Notes: generated by a model from the sequence alone, not told the origin. A stretch of 64,000 nucleotides of DNA from Collinsella aerofaciens (GCF_002736145.1 NZ_CP024160.1:496001-560000); one strand, 5' to 3'. Numbered from the stretch's first letter, positions 7,678 through 17,113 are shown. Program-made: numbers and translations.

Positions 7678-9554
7678 GCGTGGTACAGCATATCCGCGAC
7701 CGTGCGGGCCATTTTCGCTGGATGGGGCTGCTTGTGGTGTGGGCGGTCTTTATTGCCATGGCGGCCGTGCTGCTGGTGGAGCGCGCCGGCGTACAGTACA
7801 GTGCGGGCCAGCATAAGCTGGGGATGCTTGCCGCCAACGATGCGGTGCCGGCTTCCTCGGCAATATTTGGCCAAAAGCCCACGTGCCTGGTCATTACCGA
7901 TTCCGATCAGGCTGGCGTCGAGGACGTAAAGGAGCAGTTCGACCAGATTCTGCTCGACATGAAGATCGCGCACCGCGACGTGGACCTTGCCCTGGACGGC
8001 GCGGATGCCATCCCCTCGCTGACCTCCTTCGATCGCGTGATTTTGCTCATGCCGTCGCTCGATGGGCTCGGTACGCACCTGAGCGACATTATGAGTTGGG
8101 TGAGTGCCGGTGGTTCGCTTATGCTCGCCATGCCGCCGGATAACTCGAGCTATCTGCAAGTGATTGCCTCCAAGCTTGGCATTGAATCGGCCGGATATGA
8201 CTATGTAAAAGCCGAAAGCATTGTGCCGAGTGAGGACTTTATGCTGGGCGGGGGAGAGCGCTACGAGCTCTCGGACCCCTTTGATTCGTCGCTTTCGGTT
8301 TCGCTGCGCGAGACGGCGCGTGAGTGGGCTAAGACCGGCGATGCGGGCGCCCCGCTCATTTGGTCGAATGACTGCGGTAGCGGTCGCACCGTGGTGTGCA
8401 ATATCGGTATCTATGACAAGGTCATGCGCGGTTTTTATGCCGCGGCGATCAGCCTGCTGGGCGATGCCACGGCCTACCCCGTCATCAACAGCGCCGTCTT
8501 CTATCTGGACGACTTTCCCAGTCCCGTGCCCTCGGGCGACGGCACCTACATCAAGCGCGACTACGGGCTTTCCATCGCCGACTTTTATGCCAAGGTCTGG
8601 TGGCCCGATCTGCAAAAGCTCGCGCAAAAATATGGCGTTCGCTTTACTGGCGTGATGATCGAAAATTACGAGGACGCGGTCAACCAGACCGAGCCCGCGC
8701 GCCAGGCCGATACCACGCAGTTCCGCTACTTTGGCGGCATGCTGCTGCAGATGGGCGGAGAGCTGGGCTTTCACGGCTACAACCATCAGCCGCTGGCGCT
8801 CTGGGACACCGACTATGGCACGCTGTACGACTACAAGACGTGGAAGAACAAGGAGACGCTCGTCGCATCGCTCAACGAGCTTATCGCCTTTCAGGACGAG
8901 GTGCTGCCCAACGCGCACGGCTCGGTCTACGTTCCGCCGTCGAATATCCTTTCGGCCCGCGCGCGCAAGCTCATCGGCACCGACGTTCCGCGCATTAAGA
9001 CCATCGCCAGTACGTATTTTGAGGATGGCACCGACCTGCCGTACGTGCAGGAGTTTGGCGTGGCGAGCGATGGCATTGTGGAGCAGCCGCGTATTGTCTC
9101 GGGCGGCATGGTCGACGATTCCTACATGCGCCTGGCAGCCGTGTCCGAGCTCAACATGCACTACGTGAGCACGCATTTTATGCACCCGGACGACTTGCTC
9201 GATCCCGATCGTGGTGCCAAGGAGGGCTGGGAGGTCTACAAGGGCGGCCTGGTCGACTACCTGGAGTGGCTTACCAAATCCGCGCCCGACCTGCGGCACC
9301 AGACGGCGTCGGAGTGCTCCGGTGCCATCCAGCGCTTTTCGTCCGTGACGGTGAGCGTGGATACCAGCGCGGATGCCTGGACGCTCAGCCTGGGCAATTT
9401 CCACGACGAGGCGTGGCTCATGTTCCGCGCCAATAATGGCGAGCCGGGTGCGGTGACGGGTGGCGAACTGACGCACCTTACGGGCAATCTGTATCTGCTC
9501 AAGGCAAATGATAAGACCGTGACGATCGAGCGCAAGGAGGGTGGCGATAAATGA
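7674..9554 (+). CDS. pelA: PelA-type polysaccharide deacetylase (DUF2194)
   Basis: 626 residues from the ATG at 7674, which overlaps the pelE stop and follows GGAGAGGAGG. Residues ~20-40 form a membrane anchor. Residues ~270-540 contain a deacetylase core: FYLDDFPSP with Asp279-Asp280, then GFHGYNHQP with His367 and His371, a D-H-x3-H type metal site. There is no obvious glycoside hydrolase domain, as in the Gram-positive PelA with deacetylase only. The role is partial de-N-acetylation of the GalNAc/GlcNAc-rich Pel polymer outside the membrane, giving it positive charge. It overlaps pelF by four bases. Confidence 0.85.
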   Translation: MSVVQHIRDRAGHFRWMGLLVVWAVFIAMAAVLLVERAGVQYSAGQHKLGMLAANDAVPASSAIFGQKPTCLVITDSDQAGVEDVKEQFDQILLDMKIAHRDVDLALDGADAIPSLTSFDRVILLMPSLDGLGTHLSDIMSWVSAGGSLMLAMPPDNSSYLQVIASKLGIESAGYDYVKAESIVPSEDFMLGGGERYELSDPFDSSLSVSLRETAREWAKTGDAGAPLIWSNDCGSGRTVVCNIGIYDKVMRGFYAAAISLLGDATAYPVINSAVFYLDDFPSPVPSGDGTYIKRDYGLSIADFYAKVWWPDLQKLAQKYGVRFTGVMIENYEDAVNQTEPARQADTTQFRYFGGMLLQMGGELGFHGYNHQPLALWDTDYGTLYDYKTWKNKETLVASLNELIAFQDEVLPNAHGSVYVPPSNILSARARKLIGTDVPRIKTIASTYFEDGTDLPYVQEFGVASDGIVEQPRIVSGGMVDDSYMRLAAVSELNMHYVSTHFMHPDDLLDPDRGAKEGWEVYKGGLVDYLEWLTKSAPDLRHQTASECSGAIQRFSSVTVSVDTSADAWTLSLGNFHDEAWLMFRANNGEPGAVTGGELTHLTGNLYLLKANDKTVTIERKEGGDK

Positions 9555-10978
9555 GAATCTGCTTGGTACTCGAGGGTTGCTACCCCTATGTGCACGGCGG
9601 CGTATCTACCTGGATGCATGGCTACATTACGGCCATGCCCGAGCACGAGTTTGTGCTGTGGGTGATCGGCGCGCATGCTGCCGACCGTGGCAAGTTTGTC
9701 TACGAGCTGCCCGGCAACGTGGTCGAGGTGCACGAGGTGTTCCTGGACGATGCCCTGCGGCTTTCGGGTGAGCAACATGAAGCCAGTTTTAACGACCGTG
9801 AGCGCGAGGCGTTACGCCGTCTGGTGTCGCTCTCCAATCCGGACTGGGACGTGTTATTCGATATCTTCTACCGCCGTCGCGTGCATCTGCTCTCGTTTTT
9901 GCAGAGCCGCACGTTTATGGATATCTTTCGCGACGTGTGCCTGGCCGAGTATCCCTACACGCCCTTTGCCGATGCATTCCACACCATGCGCTCCATGTTG
10001 CTGCCCGTGCTCTACCTGTTGGGCAGCGAGGTGCCGGTGGCCGATGTGTACCATGCCATCTCGACCGGCTACGGTGGTCTGCTCGCCTGCCTGGGCTCAA
10101 GCGTTCACCATGCGCCGGTGCTGTTGACCGAGCATGGCATCTACACCCGCGAGCGCGAGGAAGAGATCATTCGCGCCGATTGGGTGGTGCCGTCGTTCAA
10201 GGACCGCTGGATCCGCTTTTTCTACCTGCTTTCGGAGGAGATCTACCGCCGCGCCTTCCGCGTGACGAGTTTGTTCCATAACGCCCGCAAGACGCAGGTC
10301 TATATGGGCTGCGATGCGGACAAATGCCTGGTTATCCCCAACGGCATCCAGTTCGACCGCTTTAAGGATATTCCCTTAAAGCCCGATGACGGCTGGGTGG
10401 ACATTGGCGCGGTGGTGCGCTTGGCGCCCATCAAGGACGTCAAGACAATGATTTATGCCTTCTTTGAGCTGCACGAGCGCCTGCCCAAGGTGCGCCTGCA
10501 CATTATGGGCGGCGTGGACGACGAGGAGTACGGCGCCGAGTGCCACGCGCTGGTCGATACCCTAGGCGTGCGCGACCTGATCTTTACCGGCCGCGTCAAC
10601 GTGGTCGAGTACATGGAAAAGCTCGACTTTACCATTTTGACGAGCATCTCCGAGGGCCAGCCGCTCAGCGTGCTGGAGTCGCTTGCAGCGCGCCGTCCCT
10701 GCGTGACGACCGAGGTGGGCTGCTGCCGCGAGTTGCTCGAAGGCGCCCCGGGCGACGACTTTGGCGTGGCGGGTTTTGTGACGCCGCCCATGTATCGCAA
10801 GGGCTTGGCCGATGCCATGGAGCGCATGTGCGTGAGCCGCGCCCGTCGCATTGAGATGGGGGAGCGCGGGCAGCGTCGCGTTGCCACGTACTTTTTGCAC
10901 GAGCAGATGCTCGCCAACTATCGCGCGCTGTACGACGAGACGGCGCGTGCGTTTGACCTGCCCAGAGAGGGGGAGTAG
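9551..10978 (+). CDS. pelF: PelF glycosyltransferase (GT4, DUF3492)
   Basis: 475 residues, close to the usual PelF length. The N-terminus has the family signature with GCYPYVHGGVSTW, and the C-terminal half has GT-B features: VVRLAPIKDVKTMI, LHIMGG, and a retaining GT4 motif SEGQPLSVLESL with Glu368 and Glu376 (E-x7-E). PelF is the cytosolic polymerising transferase that uses nucleotide-activated amino sugars and docks on the PelD/PelE/PelG complex. ATG overlaps the pelA stop. The gene to its right, three bases after the stop, is the PelG transporter. The assignment is strong. Confidence 0.93.
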   Translation: MRICLVLEGCYPYVHGGVSTWMHGYITAMPEHEFVLWVIGAHAADRGKFVYELPGNVVEVHEVFLDDALRLSGEQHEASFNDREREALRRLVSLSNPDWDVLFDIFYRRRVHLLSFLQSRTFMDIFRDVCLAEYPYTPFADAFHTMRSMLLPVLYLLGSEVPVADVYHAISTGYGGLLACLGSSVHHAPVLLTEHGIYTREREEEIIRADWVVPSFKDRWIRFFYLLSEEIYRRAFRVTSLFHNARKTQVYMGCDADKCLVIPNGIQFDRFKDIPLKPDDGWVDIGAVVRLAPIKDVKTMIYAFFELHERLPKVRLHIMGGVDDEEYGAECHALVDTLGVRDLIFTGRVNVVEYMEKLDFTILTSISEGQPLSVLESLAARRPCVTTEVGCCRELLEGAPGDDFGVAGFVTPPMYRKGLADAMERMCVSRARRIEMGERGQRRVATYFLHEQMLANYRALYDETARAFDLPREGE

Positions 10979-10981
10979 CCG

Positions 10982-12526
10982 GTGGCCGGAATCGGTTTTG
11001 AGCTTAAGCGCCTGTTTAGGCGCAAGGGCCTTTTTGCCACGATGCGCGCTTACGGCTACGCCGGCATTGTGTGCACGGGTCCCATGCTGTTGGGCGTGCT
11101 GCTCCAGGTGGGTATCTTGGTGCTGTGCGGTCTGTGGGGCGTAGGGCGTGCCAACCAGGATCTGCTGGTGTGCATGGTGACCTACACACTGCTGGCCTCG
11201 CTTTTGCTCACGAGCTTTTTCTCCATGCCGGTCACGCGCTTTTTGGCCGATATGTTGTTTGCCGAGCGCGAGGATGAGATACTGCCTTCGTTTTGGGGCT
11301 CCAACGCCATCATGCTCGTTGCGGGCACGGTGCTCTACGGCGTCTTTTTGCTGTTCTCGGGCGCCACGCTGCTGCAGGGGCTGCTGTGCCTGTGGCTGTT
11401 CAACATTATGATCGTCAACTGGAACGGCATGAGTTACCTCACGGCCATCAAAGACTACCGCGGCATCCTGTGCAGCTTTGCGGCCGCCATTGGCGTGGCG
11501 TGCCTGTGCGCCCTGGCCGCGCTGGCGCTGGGGCTGCCGCCGGTCGAGGGCCTGTTGGCATCAATTGCTCTGGGCTACGGCGTTATGCTCGCCTGGGACG
11601 TGGTGCTGCTATACCGGTATTTTCCTCAGAGCGACCGCAGCCCCTGGCTCTTTTTGCAGTGGCTCGATCAGTTTATGCCGCTGGCGCTTACGGGCCTGTT
11701 CACCAACCTGGGCCTCTTTGCGCATTTGGTGATAATTTGGGCCGGTCCCATTGGCGTGCAGGTCAAGGGCTTGTTTTATGGTGCGCCCTACCACGATGTG
11801 CCGGCGCTTATCGCGTTTTTGACAATCCTGGTCACGTCCGTCAACTTTGTGGTCTCGGTCGAGGTCAATTTCTATCCGCGCTACCGCGACTACTACAGCC
11901 TGTTCAACGACGGTGGCGTGGTGGGCGACATTGTGGTGGCCGAGGAGGAAATGCTCTCCACGCTCAACCGAGAACTGCGGTTTTGTGCGCTCAAACAGTT
12001 GTTTGTGACCGCGGCGGTCATTTCGCTCGAGACCACGGTGCTCTCGGCCCTACCGTTGGGCTTTAATAACCTGATGCACGGGTATTTTCGCACGCTGTGC
12101 GTGGGCTATGGCCTGTATGCCGTGGGCAATACGGTGTTGCTCATCTTGCTGTACTTTACCGACTACAAGGGGGCCGTGCTGGCCTCGGGGCTGTTTGCTG
12201 GTGTGGCCGGGCTAGCGAATGCCGTTTCTCTGCTCTTGCCGCAGCAGTTTTACGGCTTTGGCTTTTTGTTGGGTGCAGCGGTGTTTTTTATCGTGGCGCT
12301 GCTGCGGCTCGATACCTATACCGCCAACTTGCCGTATCGTATCCTGAGCCAGCAGCCCATGGTGGCGACTGACAAGACGGGCTGGTTTACCGAACTTGGC
12401 CGGGTGCTCGACCGTGTTGAGCAACGCTACGAGGCCAAGCGCGTGGGCGGTGAGCCGCGCAGTGCGTTTGAACGTATGGTGGTTCGCCTGTACCAAAAAC
12501 ATTGGGGAGGTTCTGATGATCGATAA
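10982..12526 (+). CDS. pelG: PelG exopolysaccharide transporter
   Basis: 514 residues starting with GTG. The start AGIGFELKRLFRRKG is typical of PelG, followed by about twelve hydrophobic segments and a polar tail of ~60 residues. PelG is a MATE/Wzx-like membrane protein thought to move the Pel polymer across the cytoplasmic membrane together with PelF, PelD and PelE. It is slightly longer than the usual ~456 residues because of the C-terminal tail. The stop overlaps the start of the CotH-like lipoprotein by 11 bases, indicating one transcript. Confidence 0.92.
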   Translation: MAGIGFELKRLFRRKGLFATMRAYGYAGIVCTGPMLLGVLLQVGILVLCGLWGVGRANQDLLVCMVTYTLLASLLLTSFFSMPVTRFLADMLFAEREDEILPSFWGSNAIMLVAGTVLYGVFLLFSGATLLQGLLCLWLFNIMIVNWNGMSYLTAIKDYRGILCSFAAAIGVACLCALAALALGLPPVEGLLASIALGYGVMLAWDVVLLYRYFPQSDRSPWLFLQWLDQFMPLALTGLFTNLGLFAHLVIIWAGPIGVQVKGLFYGAPYHDVPALIAFLTILVTSVNFVVSVEVNFYPRYRDYYSLFNDGGVVGDIVVAEEEMLSTLNRELRFCALKQLFVTAAVISLETTVLSALPLGFNNLMHGYFRTLCVGYGLYAVGNTVLLILLYFTDYKGAVLASGLFAGVAGLANAVSLLLPQQFYGFGFLLGAAVFFIVALLRLDTYTANLPYRILSQQPMVATDKTGWFTELGRVLDRVEQRYEAKRVGGEPRSAFERMVVRLYQKHWGGSDDR

Positions 12527-14285
12527 GTTGATGTCTCGCCGCTGCCTGATCGAGGCGGCTGCCGGTGCGCTGTTGCTTTCGGGCTGCTCGTCTCAGGACG
12601 AATCCTCGACCAAAAAGGTCAAAAAGCAGGACAAGATTAAAAAGGCTGAGGCCTCGGGCGAGACCAAGCACCTTCGCGATAAGGACGAGCTGTACGAGGT
12701 CTACGACGACTCGGGCATTGTGACCATGTACCTGACGGTCTCGCGCGGTAACAGCTCCGAGAACACCGATCATAGCTGGGCCGAGATCAATACGTACTCG
12801 GTGTATGACTACGCCGACATGGGCGTGACGCGCTATCAGGTAATGGGGCTTTTGCAGGCGGGCGACGAAGACGGCCCGGTGGCCGGCGAGGTTGGTTATG
12901 GCGAGGAAGCGCCCAATGCCACCGTGCAGGTGCGCGGTCAGACATCGAGCATGAACTCGCAAAAGAATTACAAGGTGGAGCTCAAAAAGGGCAAGGGTAC
13001 CTGGCGCCAACAGCGCGCGATTGCGCTCAACAAGCACATGGGCGAGGGTGTGCGTTTTCGCAACAAGATGGCCTATGACCTTATCCGCGGGATTCCCCAG
13101 ATGATGGGCCTGCGCACGCAGTTTGTGCATCTGTGGGTGTGCGACCAGACCGAAAAGTCCAACGATACCTTTGAGGACTACGGCCTGTTTACGCAGGTGG
13201 AGCAGCTCAATAAGACGGCGCTTAAGGCGCACGGCTTGGATAAGAGCGGGCACCTGTACAAGGTGAACAGCTTTGATTTCCATCGCTACGAGGACACCAT
13301 TAAGCTTGCCGATGATCCCGACTATAACCAGGCAAACTTTGAGGGCATGCTCGAGATTAAGGGCGATACGGACCACACCAAGCTCATCGAGATGCTCGAT
13401 GCGCTCAACGACGAATCGCAAAAGATAGATAACGTGCTCGACACCTACTTTGATACCGAGAACCTGGTCTATTGGCTGGCGTTTCAGATCCTTACGGGCA
13501 ACTGCGATACGCAGAACCGCAACTGTTATCTGTACAGCCCGCTCAACTCAAATACCTGGTACTTTTTGGATTGGGACAACGACGGCATGCTGCGCAAGCT
13601 GGAACTTTCTCTTACCGGGTTTTCGGACTACGCGAGCTGGGAGCGCGGCGCAAGCAACTACTGGGGCAACGTGCTGTTTAACCGCGCGTTGCGCAGCAAG
13701 GCGTTCCGCGGTGAGCTCGATCGCGCCGTCAAGGACCTGCGTACGTATTTGACCGAGACGCGCCTGACCAAGATGATCAAGCATTATCGCGAGGTTACCG
13801 AATCGCTAGTCTTTGCTTCGCCCGATATCGATAATCTGCCTGTCACCAAGGACCAATATGAGCAGATCGCCGCGGCGATTCCCTCCGAGATCGAGGAGAA
13901 CTACAAGAGCTTTCGCGAGAGTTTTAAAAAGCCCATGCCTTTCTACATCGGCGTGCCGCAGATCGATAACGGCAAGCTGCGCATTAACTGGGATGCGTCC
14001 TACGATTTTGAGGCGCGCGACATTCGCTACACCGTTGAGCTTGCGCGCGACTATGCCATAAGCGACGTGGTCTTTAAGGCCGAGGATGTGCTGCTTCCCG
14101 AGGTGACCTGCGATGCGCCCGATACCGGCCAGTATTTTGTGCGCGTGCGTGCCACCAACTCCGACGGCTATACGCAAGATGCGTTTGACTACTATGTGAC
14201 CGACGACGGCAAGCACTACGGCATGAAGTGTTTTTACGTGCAAGACGGCGGTAAGGTCGTGGAGGATACGTATGAGGAGGGCTAG
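12516..14285 (+). CDS. CotH-family kinase-like lipoprotein
   Basis: 589 residues from ATG 12516 (GGGGAGG just upstream); longer in-frame extensions would run deep into pelG. The N-terminus is a lipoprotein signal with lipobox LLLSGC and then a Lys/Ser-rich linker. Residues ~130-430 match the CotH fold: VRGQTSSMNSQKNYKVEL, FRNKMAYDLIRG, LFTQVEQL, CYLYSP and FLDWDNDGML, the last resembling the metal-binding Asp motif of CotH kinases. The C-terminus (~480-580) looks like a fibronectin-type beta domain. CotH proteins phosphorylate spore coat proteins in Bacillus; here, anchored outside the membrane and in the pel operon, it may modify or bind the matrix. That role is inference. Confidence 0.82.
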   Translation: MIDKLMSRRCLIEAAAGALLLSGCSSQDESSTKKVKKQDKIKKAEASGETKHLRDKDELYEVYDDSGIVTMYLTVSRGNSSENTDHSWAEINTYSVYDYADMGVTRYQVMGLLQAGDEDGPVAGEVGYGEEAPNATVQVRGQTSSMNSQKNYKVELKKGKGTWRQQRAIALNKHMGEGVRFRNKMAYDLIRGIPQMMGLRTQFVHLWVCDQTEKSNDTFEDYGLFTQVEQLNKTALKAHGLDKSGHLYKVNSFDFHRYEDTIKLADDPDYNQANFEGMLEIKGDTDHTKLIEMLDALNDESQKIDNVLDTYFDTENLVYWLAFQILTGNCDTQNRNCYLYSPLNSNTWYFLDWDNDGMLRKLELSLTGFSDYASWERGASNYWGNVLFNRALRSKAFRGELDRAVKDLRTYLTETRLTKMIKHYREVTESLVFASPDIDNLPVTKDQYEQIAAAIPSEIEENYKSFRESFKKPMPFYIGVPQIDNGKLRINWDASYDFEARDIRYTVELARDYAISDVVFKAEDVLLPEVTCDAPDTGQYFVRVRATNSDGYTQDAFDYYVTDDGKHYGMKCFYVQDGGKVVEDTYEEG

Positions 14286-15063
14286 CGCGCTGCTTGAGCG
14301 CCTGGCGGCACCGCCTGTGCGTGCCACGCAGGAGCGTTACCGCCACGAGCTCAAATATCTCATTAACGAGGGCGAGCACGCCGCGCTTGCCTGCCGCATG
14401 GCGCCGGTGTTTAAGCTGGACAAGCATGCGCGGGCGGGCGGTTACACTATTCGCAGCCTGTATTTTGACGACTACTGTAACTCGGCCTACGAGGAAAAAG
14501 ACGCCGGTATTCTCATGCGCAAAAAGTATCGCGTGCGCATCTATAACGGCAGCGACAAGGTGATTAAGCTCGAGCGCAAAAAGAAGTACGGCAGCTGGAT
14601 TTACAAGGAGGATGCGCCACTTACGCGCGGTGAGTTTGAGCAGATTCTGGCTGGCGACTACGACTTTTTGCTGAGGAGCCCCTATCCGCTCTGTCGCGAG
14701 TTCTACATCGAGTGCATCTGCAACATGATGCGCCCGAGGACCATCGTGGACTACGAGCGCGAGCCGTGGGTGATGGATGAGGGCACTGTGCGCATTACGT
14801 TTGACATGAACGTGCGTGCCGCGGTGGGAAGTTTTGACATCTTTGACGCGACCTTGCCCGCGCTGCCAGTCCTGGAGCCCGGCAAGCTGGTGATGGAGGT
14901 CAAGTTTACAGAGTTTTGTCCGCAGCTGGTGCGCGATATGGTGCCTCCGGGCGCGGCCGAGCTTACGGCGGTCTCCAAGTACTGCCTGTGTTACGAAAAG
15001 ACCGCCTACCTGCGCGGATTTAATTACTGGGAATCGGATTTTGAGAACCGAGGGGATATTTAG
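14272..15063 (+). CDS. VTC-domain (polyphosphate polymerase-like) protein
   Basis: 263 residues, overlapping the CotH gene end by 14 bases. Recognisable VTC-tunnel motifs run in order: RYRHELKYLI (~22-31), LYFDDYCNSAYEEK, KYRVRIYN, KLERKKKYG, VDYEREPW, RITFDMNVRA and VMEVKFTEF. These basic and acidic residues line the triphosphate tunnel in VTC4-like enzymes. Prokaryotic members are often coupled to CotH and DUF4956 genes, as here. Substrate is unknown; polyphosphate or nucleotide binding is possible. Cytoplasmic, with no signal or membrane segment. Confidence 0.85.
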   Translation: MRRASALLERLAAPPVRATQERYRHELKYLINEGEHAALACRMAPVFKLDKHARAGGYTIRSLYFDDYCNSAYEEKDAGILMRKKYRVRIYNGSDKVIKLERKKKYGSWIYKEDAPLTRGEFEQILAGDYDFLLRSPYPLCREFYIECICNMMRPRTIVDYEREPWVMDEGTVRITFDMNVRAAVGSFDIFDATLPALPVLEPGKLVMEVKFTEFCPQLVRDMVPPGAAELTAVSKYCLCYEKTAYLRGFNYWESDFENRGDI

Positions 15064-15066
15064 ACC

Positions 15067-15732
15067 ATGAGCACCAGGGACTTTTTTAAGAACTCCGTCT
15101 TGGAGGCGTTTGGCCAGGTCGACCCTGCCAAGATTGGCCTTTCGCTGCTCGTGGCGCTCGCCATGGGCGTCCTGATCTATTACGTGTACAAGCGCTTTTT
15201 TACCGGCGTGGTGTATTCGCGCAGCTTTGCCGTGACGCTTGTGGGCATGTGCGTGCTCACCTGCATGGTCACGCTCGCGATTTCGACCAACGTGGTCATC
15301 TCGCTCGGTATGGTCGGTGCTCTGTCAATCGTCCGCTATCGTACGGCGGTTAAGGACCCGCTCGACCTGCTGTATCTTTTTTGGGCCATTACCACAGGCA
15401 TTGCGGCAGGCGCCGGCATGTACGCGCTCGTGGGGCTTACGGCAGTGGTGATTGTGGTGATGATTGCCGGCTTTGCGAGCCGCCAGGACAAGGCGCGCGT
15501 GTACATGATGGTCATCCACTACACGGGCCAGACTACTGGCGACGATATCGTGCGCGCATTTGGGCGCACCAAGTTCACCGTCAAGTCTAAGACCATGCGC
15601 GGTGACAAGGTCGAGATGGCTGTCGAGGTGTTCTCGGACGGTGTGGATATGCCCTATGCGGACGCCATTCGCGCGCTCGATGGCGTTGAGGACCTGACGC
15701 TCATTCAGTACAACGGCGAATATCACGGCTAG
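15067..15732 (+). CDS. DUF4956 membrane protein
   Basis: 221 residues with four hydrophobic spans (about 20-40, 50-73, 75-90 and 100-136) and a cytosolic C-terminal ~80 residues. The conserved VGALSIVRYRTAVKDPLDL block is the hallmark of DUF4956. It begins three bases after the VTC stop. The CotH-VTC-DUF4956 trio is a recurrent module beside exopolysaccharide genes, but its biochemical role is not known to me. It ends the pel transcription unit; I see no clear terminator in the 33 bases before the next gene. Confidence 0.85.
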   Translation: MSTRDFFKNSVLEAFGQVDPAKIGLSLLVALAMGVLIYYVYKRFFTGVVYSRSFAVTLVGMCVLTCMVTLAISTNVVISLGMVGALSIVRYRTAVKDPLDLLYLFWAITTGIAAGAGMYALVGLTAVVIVVMIAGFASRQDKARVYMMVIHYTGQTTGDDIVRAFGRTKFTVKSKTMRGDKVEMAVEVFSDGVDMPYADAIRALDGVEDLTLIQYNGEYHG

Positions 15733-15765
15733 TTTGGTTCAGTTTTATTTAAGGGGCGGTGTCGC

Positions 15766-16770
15766 GTGGACGTGCAGCAGCTTGAAGAGACCTGGGCCGT
15801 AAGGGCCGGCGCACGTGAAACGTGTCTTGTTGCGGCCTCGCATGTGCCGGCGGCGCTGTCGATGCTGGGGATTGTGCAGCCCGGCGATCGCTTGGTGGCC
15901 TTTGCGGACGACTTTGCCGATGCGTTTGCTTGCGGCTTTGATGGCTGCGATGTTGCGCTGGTGGGGGAGCCCGCGGCTGCGACGTTTGCTGCTACGTCCG
16001 AGGGCTTTGATGCTTCGTTTGATGGCGAGGGGCCGCACCTGTGGTGGTTCGTCAACTCCATCGGCGGGTTTGGTCTGCGTGTGCCCGATCTTCGCGCTCT
16101 GGGCCGCGCGGCTCGTGAGTCGCATGCGCTGCTTGTGGTTGATAACACTGTGTCGGGCGTCTTTGGGTGCAACCCGCTGCGTCTGGGCGCCGTGCTTTCG
16201 CTCGAGGCGCTCGACCGCGTGTGTGCCGGCGTTGCGCCGCGCAAGCTCGTCGCCGCTTCGGTGGCGCGCTCGCAGCTTAAGCGCCATCGCGTGGATGCCG
16301 CCGCAGAGTGCGCGCACGCGTTGCTTGCGGACTGTGGTGCGTCTGCGCTTGACCTGTCTGCTGAGGAGACCGACGTGCTGGAACGCGGGCTGTCCTCGCT
16401 CGATGCTCGCATGCAGGCGCACTTCGACCGTGCCCGTGCGCTGGCCGAGTATCTTGCCGCCAACGAGATGGTACGCAACGTGCGCTATCCCGGGCTGACC
16501 TCGCATCCCGACCATGCCATCGCGACCGGCATCCTGGAGCACGGTTTTGGCCCGGCAGTAGAGTTTGACCTTATCGAGCGAAGTGCGGGTGAGCTGTTCG
16601 ACACATTGCCGGGGGAGTTCCGCACGTCGCCCGCCGGCGGCGCAACGACACGCCTTTCGGCCCCACGCGGCAAGCAGGTGGGAACCATCCGCCTCTTCGC
16701 CGGCACCGACAATCCCCTGGTCGTAGCGTCCGTCCTAGACAACGCCCTCCGCAAATTAGCTACTTTTTGA
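15766..16770 (+). CDS. Cys/Met-metabolism PLP-fold protein lacking the catalytic Lys
   Basis: 334 residues, GTG start after AAGGGG. The fold resembles cystathionine gamma-synthase/lyase: GDRLVAFADDF, LLVVDNTVSGVFGCNPLRLGA (Asp126 would contact the PLP ring), and NVRYPGLTSHPDH near the C-terminus. Where the family has the S-x-T-K Schiff-base motif, this protein reads LEALDR, placing Arg151 at the Lys position. The N-terminal Y-x-R phosphate-binding segment also appears lost, and the protein is shorter than the usual ~390 residues. It is therefore probably a non-catalytic homologue or a protein with a new role. It converges with the ModE-like gene and overlaps it by 11 bases. Confidence 0.7.
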   Translation: MDVQQLEETWAVRAGARETCLVAASHVPAALSMLGIVQPGDRLVAFADDFADAFACGFDGCDVALVGEPAAATFAATSEGFDASFDGEGPHLWWFVNSIGGFGLRVPDLRALGRAARESHALLVVDNTVSGVFGCNPLRLGAVLSLEALDRVCAGVAPRKLVAASVARSQLKRHRVDAAAECAHALLADCGASALDLSAEETDVLERGLSSLDARMQAHFDRARALAEYLAANEMVRNVRYPGLTSHPDHAIATGILEHGFGPAVEFDLIERSAGELFDTLPGEFRTSPAGGATTRLSAPRGKQVGTIRLFAGTDNPLVVASVLDNALRKLATF

Positions 16771-17113
16771 TGCTGGCGATGAGGTCGTTTGCTTTGGTGG
16801 CGATGACGTTGTTGATGTCGGCCTGCAGCTCCTCGTAGACCGCTATGGCCCGCTCGCCGGCGGGGGTGAGCGATGATCCGCGGGCGCCGTCGCGCTCAAT
16901 GAGCTTGCAGCCCAGCTGCCCTTCAGCCTCGTTTACGATGCGCCATGCCTTGGAATACGCCATGCCCATGCTTTTGGCGGCGCGGTTGAGCGAGTGCTCC
17001 CGGGCAATACCCTGCAGCAGCAAGACGCAGCCGTGGCCGAACACGCCCGGCAGATCTTTGTCGCACGCTTGAATGACCAACTTTGCCGTCGTCTTGTACA
17101 CCATGTGCTCCAC
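16760..17113 (-). CDS. ModE-like winged-helix transcriptional regulator
   Basis: 117 residues. The core reads as the N-terminal DNA-binding domain of ModE/LysR-type regulators: LLLQGIAREHSLNRAAKSMGMAYSKAWRIVNEAE, then GCKLIERDGARGSSLTPAGE. No molybdate-binding (MOP) domain is present, so it is a DNA-binding-only member. The likely start is GTG at 17113 with GGGAAG just upstream; ATG at 17104 is an alternative. It is divergent from guaB across a 184-base gap. Its target and effector are unknown; molybdate response is possible but not shown. Confidence 0.8.
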   Translation of the reverse strand: MEHMVYKTTAKLVIQACDKDLPGVFGHGCVLLLQGIAREHSLNRAAKSMGMAYSKAWRIVNEAEGQLGCKLIERDGARGSSLTPAGERAIAVYEELQADINNVIATKANDLIASIKK

